Of a DNA stretch of 64,000 nucleotides, positions 1 through 8,872 are shown piece by piece. The position numbers were made by a program, and so were the translations under genes. The stretch comes from an uncultured Prevotella sp. Its GTDB lineage: Bacteria > Bacteroidota > Bacteroidia > Bacteroidales > Bacteroidaceae. Below the pieces are notes generated by a model. It was not told the DNA's origin. It saw nothing but the letters and a program-made list of their open reading frames with translations, and did no database searches. The DNA is taken from assembly GCF_937863835.1 (NCBI RefSeq), contig NZ_CALMHT010000072.1, forward strand, positions 26,028 to 90,027. Reading direction: 5' to 3'. The stretch's first letter is position 1, and each line of letters begins with the position of its first letter.

Positions 1-429
1 AAGTATAATGGTGATTTGGAAGAACGGATGAGAAGTATTCTAAATGCTATTGATATAGATAGTAATACGTTATTGCCCAGTATTGAAGTTTTATGTAATG
101 ATGACGAACAATATAGTAAACTGGAAGAACACTTGAACCATAAATACAGACTCATAAGAGGAAAAACAATTGAAGATGATATTCTGATATTCCTCAATAC
201 AGATATTTCAGCTATTATTATAACCCCGGATATTGATTTTCAAGAAGCGAGTCGCTTTGTTGATGCAATAAGAAATACGACACAGGACGTACCCGTAATT
301 CGTTTGTTAAATATTGGAGATAGTATAGCTGGTAATTATACTAAGTTACTATATAACCCGGTAAAGGCAAAGGATTGGGATGATTTATTAAAGAACTTGC
401 AGATAGAAAAAGAAATGAACATAAAATAA
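1..429 (+). CDS. C-terminal fragment of a hypothetical protein, possibly receiver-like; truncated by the window edge
   Basis: Frame is open from base 1 (K-Y-N-G-D-L-E-E-R-M...) to the stop at 429, so the track's start at 16 (TTG) is probably not the true start. Confidence 0.5.
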   Translation, partial: KYNGDLEERMRSILNAIDIDSNTLLPSIEVLCNDDEQYSKLEEHLNHKYRLIRGKTIEDDILIFLNTDISAIIITPDIDFQEASRFVDAIRNTTQDVPVIRLLNIGDSIAGNYTKLLYNPVKAKDWDDLLKNLQIEKEMNIK

Positions 430-455
430 AACCCTGCCTCTTGCGAGAACAGGGC
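423..455 (-). terminator. Rho-independent terminator downstream of tRNA-Phe (minus strand)
   Basis: Minus strand reads GCCCTGTTCTC-GCAA-GAGGCAGGG followed by TTTTATTTT. Confidence 0.7.
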
Positions 456-470
456 TAATGAAAGGAGGAG

Positions 471-543
471 TGGTACCACCAGGAATCGAACCGGGGACAC
501 AAGGATTTTCAGTCCTTTGCTCTACCAACTGAGCTATGGCACC
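471..543 (-). tRNA. tRNA-Phe (anticodon GAA)
   Basis: Reverse complement GGTGCCATAGCTCAGTTGGTAGAGCAAAGGACTGAAAATCCTTGTGTCCCCGGTTCGATTCCTGGTGGTACCA; complementary acceptor stem, GGTTCGATTCC T-arm, CTGAAAA anticodon loop; CCA not encoded. Confidence 0.95.
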
Positions 544-621
544 ATTTTTTGTTTTGCGGGTGCAAAGGTACAAATAATCTTTGAGCCCGCAAAACTTTTT
601 ATTAAAATTATTATATAATCT

Positions 622-1692
622 TTACTTTTCAAGTGGATTCCAGCCTTGCGCTTTCAATTCGAATTCATTACCGTCGCGAGTGGTAAGCATACAACCGAAC
701 TTTTCTTCAGTGATATGACCTATCAATTTTACATCTTCCATATCCTTGATTTTATCAAGGTCTCCTATGGGGACAGTAAACAACAGTTCATAATCTTCTC
801 CGCCATTGAGTGCGCAGGTCGTAACATTCATATTCATTTCTTCGGCCATCACTGCTGTCTGATAATCGATAGGGATATTCTTTTCATATAGGCGGCATCC
901 GCAATGACTTTGTTTGCAAATGTGCAGAATTTCGCTGCTCAGACCGTCACTGATATCCATCATTGATGTGGGATGAATGTCAGCCCCCCTCAGTTTTTCA
1001 AGAATATCACCACGGGCTTCCGGTTTTAATTGACGTTGCAGCAGGTATTCCTTACCGGCGAAATCCGGTTGGAAATGTGACAGTTCATCCAGTTCTTTCT
1101 GATTGCCCTTCTTTTTGGCTTCTTCTACCTGTTGATAATAGACGCTCTTTTCCCGTTCAAGAAGTTGCAGTCCCATGTATGCGGCTCCGAGGTCTCCGCT
1201 TACGCATATCAGGTCGGTATCTTTGGCACCGTGCCTGTATATTATCTTGTCCTTTTCACATTCACCTATACATGTGATGCTGATGGCCAGTCCTGTGAAT
1301 GAAGAGGTGGTGTCTCCACCTACGATATCCACATTCCATTTTTCGCAAGCCATTTTCAGACCATCGTAGAATGCATCCATGTCTTCTATCGTAAACCGTT
1401 TGCTCAAGGCAATGCTGACGACCATTTGCCGGGGGGTGCCGTTCATGGCAAAGATATCACTGATATTAACCATGGCGGCCTTATAACCAAGATGTTGCAT
1501 ATCGATATAAGTAAGGTCGAAATGCACACCCTCCATAAGCAGGTCGTTCGTAACCAGTACTTCCTTGTCAGGATAATGCATGACGGCACAGTCGTCGCCT
1601 ACGCCATAAACACTTGAATCATTCTTTAATTTTATGTCTTCTGTCAGGCGGTCGATCAAGCCAAACTCGCCAAGTTTTGATATTGCTGTCAT
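622..1692 (-). CDS. thiL: Thiamine-monophosphate kinase
   Basis: 356 aa; N-terminal GEFGLIDRL...VGDDCAV, TNDLLMEGVHFDL and ISDGLSSE motifs typical of ThiL. Confidence 0.9.
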   Translation of the reverse strand: MTAISKLGEFGLIDRLTEDIKLKNDSSVYGVGDDCAVMHYPDKEVLVTNDLLMEGVHFDLTYIDMQHLGYKAAMVNISDIFAMNGTPRQMVVSIALSKRFTIEDMDAFYDGLKMACEKWNVDIVGGDTTSSFTGLAISITCIGECEKDKIIYRHGAKDTDLICVSGDLGAAYMGLQLLEREKSVYYQQVEEAKKKGNQKELDELSHFQPDFAGKEYLLQRQLKPEARGDILEKLRGADIHPTSMMDISDGLSSEILHICKQSHCGCRLYEKNIPIDYQTAVMAEEMNMNVTTCALNGGEDYELLFTVPIGDLDKIKDMEDVKLIGHITEEKFGCMLTTRDGNEFELKAQGWNPLEK

Positions 1693-2502
1693 TTATGCTC
1701 TTTTTATCATTTCTCTCATTATTTCTGTCATAAGCGGTTGCGCCTTATTGGCAGCGATCTGAACCTCTTCATGACTTACCTCTACGGGACTGCCTTCTAT
1801 GCCCAGGTCGGTAATGATACTGATACCGAATGTCTTAATACCGCAATGATGAGCGACAATGACTTCGGGTACGGTACTCATTCCTACGGCATCTGCACCC
1901 AGACGGTGGTACATCCTATATTCTGCAGGTGTCTCGAATGTCGGTCCTTGTACACCTATATATATGCCATGTACCACACGTATGTCTTTCTCTTTGGCTA
2001 TTTCATCAGCTTCTGCTATAAGAGCTTTGTCGTAGGCTTCGTGCATATCCGGGAAACGTGGTCCGGTGGGAAAATTCTTACCTCTCAAAGGATGTTCAGG
2101 GAAGAAATTGATATGATCTGTTATGATCATCAGATCGCCGATTCTGAATTCAGGGTTCATTCCACCTGATGCGTTGGATACAAACAGAGTCTTGATGCCC
2201 AATTCGTACATGACGCGAATAGGGAATGTAACCTCTTTCATGGAATAACCTTCATAAAAATGGAATCGGCCTTCCATAGCCATAATATCCTTACCGCCCA
2301 GTTTACCGAAAATCAGTTTGCCGGCATGGCCTTCCACCGTAGATACAGGGAAATTAGGTATATCCTTGTATGCGAATTCGTATGTATCAGTTATTTCTGA
2401 AGCTAATTGTCCCAATCCTGTTCCCAGTATGATTGCTGTTTGGGGACTTGTGCTCATCCGTTTTTTTAGCCAGGATGCTGTTTCTTGAATTTTTTCGTAC
2501 AT
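1693..2502 (-). CDS. punA: Purine-nucleoside phosphorylase (PNP family 2)
   Basis: 269 aa; ILGTGLG, VEGHAGKL, SNASGGMNP, GVQGPTFETPAEYR and VGMSTVPEV motifs. Confidence 0.92.
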   Translation of the reverse strand: MYEKIQETASWLKKRMSTSPQTAIILGTGLGQLASEITDTYEFAYKDIPNFPVSTVEGHAGKLIFGKLGGKDIMAMEGRFHFYEGYSMKEVTFPIRVMYELGIKTLFVSNASGGMNPEFRIGDLMIITDHINFFPEHPLRGKNFPTGPRFPDMHEAYDKALIAEADEIAKEKDIRVVHGIYIGVQGPTFETPAEYRMYHRLGADAVGMSTVPEVIVAHHCGIKTFGISIITDLGIEGSPVEVSHEEVQIAANKAQPLMTEIMREMIKRA

Positions 2503-3556
2503 ATCCTATAATATTTTCGTTAAACGTATCTTCTTGTCCTAACATAAACTCTACTTCAACAGGTAGTGTATAGATGTTATGCCTTACTTCTTCACTGAGA
2601 CCTTCGTGTCCAAATATGCGTGTGGCATCTTTTTCAGTTGTGATGATTAATTTGGGTGATGGCAAGGCGGCGTACCGGTTGTTGATGTCCTCTATATCAT
2701 CATCGGTAAATTGATGATGATCGCGGTAACGCATCTGTATAATTCGTTGAGTATGAGGTTTGAGATCTTCTATTATTTGTTCGGGAGATGCAATTCCTGT
2801 AAGTAACAGGATGTTGTCTTCTTGTCCGATAGAGTCGAGCGTCTTTTCTTCGCCACAGTAAATAGGTTGAAGATTTCCATAAACCAGTGTCGTAAAATAC
2901 AATTGCTGATATGGATACAAGTCCATAGCTTTTATCATGACCCTGAATTCCATGGGCTTGATGTCTTTCGGACATTTTGTTACTATTACTATATCAGCCC
3001 GTGATTTACCTTCTTTGGGTTCCCTTAGTCTTCCGGCTGGTAATAATTTATCGGCATTAATCATTCTGTGATAGTCGACCAGTAAAATATTTATTCCGGG
3101 TTTTACGTAGCGATGCTGGTAGGCATCGTCTAGTAATATAACATCTGTATATTTCGTCTTTTTGTTATTGCAGATTTGTTCAATTCCGTTACATCTGTTT
3201 TTATCTACCGCTACGGCGATGTTGGGAAACTTTTGTTTCATCTGATACGGTTCATCACCAATGGTTCTCATTCGCGTGTCTTCGTCAGCCAGAACAAATC
3301 CTTTGCTTTTGCGTTTGTATCCTCGGCTAAGTACCGCAATGTTGAATTTGTCTTGAAGCAATCTGATAAGATACTCAACATGTGGGGTTTTGCCTGTTCC
3401 GCCTACTGTGATGTTGCCGACAGATATTACCGGAATATCGAAACTTCGACTTTTCAGTATTCCTATATTAAATAGAAAATTGCGTATTTCCACCCCTAAG
3501 CCGTATAACCAACTGAATGGAAGCAGACTATTGTTTATCTTGATAAAATCATCCAT
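2387..3556 (-). CDS. lpxK: Tetraacyldisaccharide 4'-kinase
   Basis: 389 aa; VGNITVGGTGKTPH P-loop, DDAYQHRYV, VTKCP motifs. Overlaps the 5' end of punA. Confidence 0.92.
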   Translation of the reverse strand: MDDFIKINNSLLPFSWLYGLGVEIRNFLFNIGILKSRSFDIPVISVGNITVGGTGKTPHVEYLIRLLQDKFNIAVLSRGYKRKSKGFVLADEDTRMRTIGDEPYQMKQKFPNIAVAVDKNRCNGIEQICNNKKTKYTDVILLDDAYQHRYVKPGINILLVDYHRMINADKLLPAGRLREPKEGKSRADIVIVTKCPKDIKPMEFRVMIKAMDLYPYQQLYFTTLVYGNLQPIYCGEEKTLDSIGQEDNILLLTGIASPEQIIEDLKPHTQRIIQMRYRDHHQFTDDDIEDINNRYAALPSPKLIITTEKDATRIFGHEGLSEEVRHNIYTLPVEVEFMLGQEDTFNENIIGYVRKNSRNSILAKKTDEHKSPNSNHTGNRIGTISFRNN

Positions 3557-3582
3557 ATCTTCAGGTTAATCTATCCGGTCGC

Positions 3583-5358
3583 TTATTTGATGTTGACGGA
3601 ATATGGAATTCTAGCTTGTACTCTGTCTTGTCTGCCCATACTCTTGAGAAGGATGAGTGGCTCATAATAGTCACCTAAAGTCTCTTTAAGTTGATCGTCT
3701 AAGTAATTATTGCCAGAACTGAGCGATTTATCCAATATTTGGTCTATCCAACTGACTTTTGCAGGGTAACTTTCCGTATAATAATGATCTTTTTTGATTT
3801 TAGCCAACTGTGCTGCTTTTTCTATAGCAACATTCAGTCCGCCCAATTGATCGACAAGGTGCAACTTGATTGCTGTTTCGCCCAACCATACGTGGCCTTG
3901 CGCAACCTTTTCAACATCTTCAACTTTCATCTTGCGTCCAGCGGCTACACGTGAGCGGAAAAGGACATAGCCTCTGTTAACACTAGCTTGGAACGCATTG
4001 GTTTCGTCTACATTGAAAGGACGGCCTAATGAACCGAAATCACTTGACTTGTTGGTCTTTTCCACATCAAACTTTATACCTAATTTTTGAGTCAGCAGTC
4101 CACTGACATCAGGAACCATGCCAAATATACCGATGCTTCCTGTCAATGTAGTCGGTTCGGCAACTATCCAGTTGGCGACACAACTGAGATAATATGCTCC
4201 GGATGCAGCCAGACCGCCCATTGAGACAACGACAGGTTTCTTTGATTTAAGCATCTCTACCGCATGCCATAACTGTTCTGAGGCAAAAGAACTTCCTCCG
4301 CCTGAGTTAACTCTGATGACAACGGCTTTTACGTCATCGTCGTTCATAAGACTCTCTAAATCTTTGTCAACAACAACTGAATTGATCGTATGACCGCTGA
4401 CATCTTCAATGTTTGAACTTACAATATTACCGTAAGCATAATATACAGCTATTTTATCTCCGTCTTTTTTGTCTTCTTCCACATTATTCATTTGGGAAAG
4501 GGACAACTGATTGATACTCTCATCTTTGTCAATCTTAAGAAGTTTCTTGATTTCAGTTTTGATCTGATCATTATATAGCAGTCCATCCACCATCTTATCT
4601 TTTAAAAGATCTTTCGCATCAGCCAAAAAGGTATAATTGTCTGCGTATCTATTGAGTTGACTGATACTGAGTCCTCTGCTGGCAGATACATCTTTACATA
4701 TCGTATTCCAAATACCGCCTATATAAGCCTTCACCTGTAAACGGTTTGCATCGCTCATCTTATCAGCGGTATATGTATCAGGCATACTTTTGTATGTTCC
4801 TACTTTAAACAGTTGGACTTTTACGCCAAATTTGGCTAACATGTCTTTGAGATAATACGGTTGGGCGGCAAGTCCATGCCAGTCGATAATGCCAACAGGG
4901 TTAAGATAAACCTTGTCGGCCACAGAACAAACATAATAAGCACCCTGTGTGTAGATGTCCCCATAAGCGACAATCCATTTACCACTTTTTTTGAAGTCCT
5001 TTAAGGCATCGCGTATAGCTTGTAATGAAGCATGAGAATCAGGATTAAATGTTCCAGCTTCTATGTATATACCTTTTATATTATCATTGTTTTTTGCTTT
5101 TTCTATTGCGTTTAGAATATCATCCAGTCCGATAGTGCTTATATCATCCGATATCTGAGACATCAGATTATTGTCAGCTCTTTCTTCCAAGACGCCGGAT
5201 AACTTAAGGACAAATACCGAGTTGTCTTTTACTGTTTGGGTGGCTTCACTGGTGGAAATCATTCCCACAATACTGATAACTCCGAATATCCCGGTAATTA
5301 CGAGGAATAGCACGATTCCTGTGATAGTGGCAAGGGTGTACTTAAAGAATTCTTTCAT
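3583..5358 (-). CDS. sppA: Signal peptide peptidase SppA, 67K type
   Basis: 591 aa; N-terminal TM segment, VVIRVNSGGGSSFASEQLW and PVVVSMGGLAASGAYYLSC motifs, duplicated ClpP-like fold. Confidence 0.92.
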   Translation of the reverse strand: MKEFFKYTLATITGIVLFLVITGIFGVISIVGMISTSEATQTVKDNSVFVLKLSGVLEERADNNLMSQISDDISTIGLDDILNAIEKAKNNDNIKGIYIEAGTFNPDSHASLQAIRDALKDFKKSGKWIVAYGDIYTQGAYYVCSVADKVYLNPVGIIDWHGLAAQPYYLKDMLAKFGVKVQLFKVGTYKSMPDTYTADKMSDANRLQVKAYIGGIWNTICKDVSASRGLSISQLNRYADNYTFLADAKDLLKDKMVDGLLYNDQIKTEIKKLLKIDKDESINQLSLSQMNNVEEDKKDGDKIAVYYAYGNIVSSNIEDVSGHTINSVVVDKDLESLMNDDDVKAVVIRVNSGGGSSFASEQLWHAVEMLKSKKPVVVSMGGLAASGAYYLSCVANWIVAEPTTLTGSIGIFGMVPDVSGLLTQKLGIKFDVEKTNKSSDFGSLGRPFNVDETNAFQASVNRGYVLFRSRVAAGRKMKVEDVEKVAQGHVWLGETAIKLHLVDQLGGLNVAIEKAAQLAKIKKDHYYTESYPAKVSWIDQILDKSLSSGNNYLDDQLKETLGDYYEPLILLKSMGRQDRVQARIPYSVNIK

Positions 5359-5483
5359 TTTAGCTTATACATTTATGTTATATCTTGTCGTTAACAAGAT
5401 GCAAATATAATATTTTTAATCATAAATGCCAAATATTCGAGTCTTTTGAACAATTATTTAATTTATAATTGTCTAAAATACCC

Positions 5484-5491
5484 TAATTTTG
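5484..5491 (+). promoter_or_regulatory. Bacteroidetes-type -7 box (TAATTTTG) for the first PUL operon
   Basis: TAnnTTTG match 31 nt upstream of the ATG at 5523; no clear -33 TTTG. Confidence 0.4.
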
Positions 5492-5522
5492 CCCTCGAAT
5501 CAAACTGCTATTAATCTTATAT

Positions 5523-8500
5523 ATGAAGTACAAATATCTATTAATGATAATGTGTGTTGTGACAACCAAAACCTTATGTATGTCTGCCGAAAAGAAATCA
5601 TGGCAAGGTATACATATTCCTTCTGTATATGAGATTAAGGAACATTTTGCGAATCCACCTTCCGAGTATGCCAGTCATGTGATTTGGGGATTGGAGGGCA
5701 ATATAACAAAACAAGTCATCCAACATGATCTGGATTCTATAAAGGCCAGGGGATTCAGGGCCGTGATTCTTGAAGCAGGGTATAATCTTCCTTGTAAGTA
5801 TTTGTCGGACGAATGGTTTAAGTTGATAAGACAAATAGTAAATGAGGCAAAGAAACGTTCATTAAAGGTTTGGATCATAGATGAAGGCAAATATCCAAGT
5901 GGTTTTGCAGGAGGAAAATTTTCTGAAGAACGTCCGGAGCTTCGAATGAAGGCACTTGTTAATGTTGATAACATAAATGTGAAGCCAGGAGATGTGTTGA
6001 AAGATTATCCGGTTGACAATGAAGTGATTAGTGCTGTTGCGGTCAATACGGCACGCAACAAGAATACCTATATTAAGATTGTCGATCACAAAATATCTTT
6101 TGTGGCAGGTCTGGACAATTGGACAATCCTGCTGGTAAAACCGGATTTCCGCACAGGACAGACAAGAAGTGTAAATAATCCGACAAGAGCAAAGGATACT
6201 AAGAATTCACAGATGGATTATCTTAATCCTATGGCTGTAAGACAATATATAGAATGGACCCATGAACAATACAAAAAATATATCGGCAACGAATTCGGAA
6301 AGACTGTATTAGGTTTCAGAGGTGATGAACCGGATTATTCGCATCTGCCGTTTACTCAAGCTTTACTTGATTCCTTTAAGGTAATGAAAGGTTATGAACC
6401 GACATTGATGCTTTCATCAATGTTTTCACCGATACAGACAATTGCCGAAAAACGATTTAAGGCTGATTATTGGGATGTTTGGTCGCGTCTGTTTGCCAAT
6501 AACTATTTTAAACAGGTGGCAGACTGGTGTGAAGCTAACAAATTGGCACATATTACGCATTTAAACAATGATCATAACATGCCTGTATGTGTCAAGGCGG
6601 AAGGCAATTTGTTCAGAGACTTGAGTAAGGTACAGATACCTGGTGTAGATGCGATATGGAATCAGATATGGCCTGATACTGTCAATGATTTTCCTAAATT
6701 TGCTTCATCTGTTGCCCATGTGTATGGCAAGCCACGTTCTTTCAGTGAGAGTTTTGCCGCTTATTATAGTACGCCGACGATTGCAGAAGCTAAATATGTA
6801 GTTGATTATCAGATGATACGGGGTATAAATTTCTTCGAGTTTATGTTCTGGATGGCTGGTAGTAAAGACCAGGGTTGGATGTCACAACCGGGAATGAAAC
6901 AATTGAATGATTATACGAACCGTACTGCCTATCTTCTTACCCAAGGTTCGCCGGGTGCTCGTATAGCCATGTATTATCCCACTAGCTCATTATGGATGGA
7001 TGATAATAATGTTGCGGAAAGAATAAAGAAAATATCACATCTGTTATTACAGCATCAGCGTGATTTCGATTATGTAGATGACGATGCCTTTTCTGAAGCA
7101 CTTTCAGTGAAATATAGTCGTCTTGAAAATAAAAGTGGGCAACGTTATTCCACATTGATAATACCTTCTTCAGATGCCATTTCAGTTAAAGCCTGGAGTA
7201 TGATCAGCCAATTTGAAAAACAAGGGGGTAAAGTGCTCTTTTGGGGGAATGTTCCGAGATATTTGGTAGATAAGACTTATACCAGTCTCACACCATTCGT
7301 ATTGGAAGATCATTCTTTGATCGAACCAACAGATGAGTATACATCGAATGTACAGGCTGCGATGCCGAATGCGGAAATTGTTGTAAATAATTTGCAACAA
7401 TTTGAACCGAACAACGCTCCAAGGCGTAGCGGTGATCCCAAACGTTTGCCTTTTGATCAGACTCTAGATATAAGATATACCCGAAGAATATTGCCGGAAG
7501 GTGAATTCTACTTCATTTTCAATGAAGGTCACCATAATCAGAAAATAACCATAGGAATGGATGCCATAGGCAATGTGTCAAAATGGAATACGCTGACAGG
7601 GGAGATTATGCCTATCCAATCTTTCGTAAAAGATAATCGCACATGGGTGAATCTTGAAATGAAGGAATATGAGACGGTCATGCTGAGCGTATCCTGTAAT
7701 GATAGGAAATATCTTGTGACCGATTACGGTGCTGTGGGGGATGGCGTGACCGTAAATACGAAATGTTTGCAAGCGACTATTGACAGTATATATTATCATG
7801 GTGGTGGAACAATGGTCGTACCAAGAGGTAACTTTGTAACAGGGGCTTTGTTTTTTCGGCAAGGAGTCAACCTATACTTGGAAAAAGATTCAAGACTGAC
7901 ATCCACTATCGTTGAAACAGATTTCCCCCTGATACCGACACGTTTTGAAGGTATAGAACAAGTTTGGAAGAGTGCACTCCTTAATTTTACAGATTGTAAA
8001 GGAGTGAGAGTCGAAGGTCAGGGTATGATAGATGGAAAAGGAGTGGAATGGAAATCACATCCTTTTGGAACAAGTGGTAGACCACGATTGATTTGCTTTA
8101 CACGCTGTGATGGAGGACAATTAAGAGGACTGAATCTTAAAGATCAGGCTTCATGGTGTATACATATACTCTATACCGATAGTTTTACAGTTGACGGAAC
8201 CGTTATACGTGCCGAACATACGATTCCGAGCTCAGATGGAATAGATATTGATTCATCGAAAGGTGTTGTAGTTAGAAATGCTGATATAGAAGATAATGAC
8301 GACTGTATATCAATCAAGTCGGGTAAGGATGATGATGGTCGCAGGGTAGGACGTCCATCCGAAAATATTCTCATAGAGAATTGCCGTTTTGGTTACGGTC
8401 ACAGTGGTGTAGATATAGGAAGTGAAGTGTCTGGCGACATCCGCAATGTTCTGGTACAGAATTGTCTGATGGACAAAGACAATGCAGGGAGTATCAGAAT

Positions 8501-8834
8501 CAAATCGCAACCAAGCAGGGGAGGGGTTATTGAAAACATCACATTCAGGGATATAACGCTCAATAATCCACGGCTAGTGTTTGATATAAATATGCGTTGG
8601 CGAATGGTCCCACCGATAGCACCGACTGCTGATAAATTGACCGAATTGAAGAACCTCCAGATTATCAATGTAAAAGGAACTTGTCGTTCGATGGGAGAAA
8701 TAAAAGGTTATGAACAATCCCCTATCACAGGAATCCTATTTAAGAATTGTGACATCAAAACGGAGAAAAATCTGATATTGACTAATACAGAAAATATAAA
8801 TCTGGAAGGATTGAAAGTTGATGTGAAATACTGA
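5523..8834 (+). CDS. Two-domain glycosidase: N-terminal GH106-like alpha-L-rhamnosidase module plus C-terminal GH28 polygalacturonase/rhamnogalacturonase module
   Basis: 1103 aa with signal peptide. N-terminus FANPPSEYASHVIWGLEGNITKQVIQHDLDSIKARGF, EWFKLIRQIVNEAKKRSLKVWI, GFRGDEPDY, FSESF resembles GH106. C-terminus YLVTDYGAVGDG...SSDGIDIDSS...DNDDCISIKSG...GYGHSGVDIGSE...SIRIKS is GH28. Confidence 0.78.
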   Translation: MKYKYLLMIMCVVTTKTLCMSAEKKSWQGIHIPSVYEIKEHFANPPSEYASHVIWGLEGNITKQVIQHDLDSIKARGFRAVILEAGYNLPCKYLSDEWFKLIRQIVNEAKKRSLKVWIIDEGKYPSGFAGGKFSEERPELRMKALVNVDNINVKPGDVLKDYPVDNEVISAVAVNTARNKNTYIKIVDHKISFVAGLDNWTILLVKPDFRTGQTRSVNNPTRAKDTKNSQMDYLNPMAVRQYIEWTHEQYKKYIGNEFGKTVLGFRGDEPDYSHLPFTQALLDSFKVMKGYEPTLMLSSMFSPIQTIAEKRFKADYWDVWSRLFANNYFKQVADWCEANKLAHITHLNNDHNMPVCVKAEGNLFRDLSKVQIPGVDAIWNQIWPDTVNDFPKFASSVAHVYGKPRSFSESFAAYYSTPTIAEAKYVVDYQMIRGINFFEFMFWMAGSKDQGWMSQPGMKQLNDYTNRTAYLLTQGSPGARIAMYYPTSSLWMDDNNVAERIKKISHLLLQHQRDFDYVDDDAFSEALSVKYSRLENKSGQRYSTLIIPSSDAISVKAWSMISQFEKQGGKVLFWGNVPRYLVDKTYTSLTPFVLEDHSLIEPTDEYTSNVQAAMPNAEIVVNNLQQFEPNNAPRRSGDPKRLPFDQTLDIRYTRRILPEGEFYFIFNEGHHNQKITIGMDAIGNVSKWNTLTGEIMPIQSFVKDNRTWVNLEMKEYETVMLSVSCNDRKYLVTDYGAVGDGVTVNTKCLQATIDSIYYHGGGTMVVPRGNFVTGALFFRQGVNLYLEKDSRLTSTIVETDFPLIPTRFEGIEQVWKSALLNFTDCKGVRVEGQGMIDGKGVEWKSHPFGTSGRPRLICFTRCDGGQLRGLNLKDQASWCIHILYTDSFTVDGTVIRAEHTIPSSDGIDIDSSKGVVVRNADIEDNDDCISIKSGKDDDGRRVGRPSENILIENCRFGYGHSGVDIGSEVSGDIRNVLVQNCLMDKDNAGSIRIKSQPSRGGVIENITFRDITLNNPRLVFDINMRWRMVPPIAPTADKLTELKNLQIINVKGTCRSMGEIKGYEQSPITGILFKNCDIKTEKNLILTNTENINLEGLKVDVKY

Positions 8835-8872
8835 TAACGAATAACATAATTACTAACTAAAAGAAAAAAGAC

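Noticed and set aside
388-573. Minus-strand ORF GAIAQLVEQRTENPCVPGSIPGGTT
   Set aside because: It is a translation through tRNA-Phe, a well-known spurious ORF.
2465-2475. A7 run in the lpxK/punA overlap as a programmed frameshift making an LpxK-PNP fusion
   Set aside because: A -1 slip from the lpxK frame hits TGA within a few codons; a +1 shift would be needed and no supporting motif was seen.
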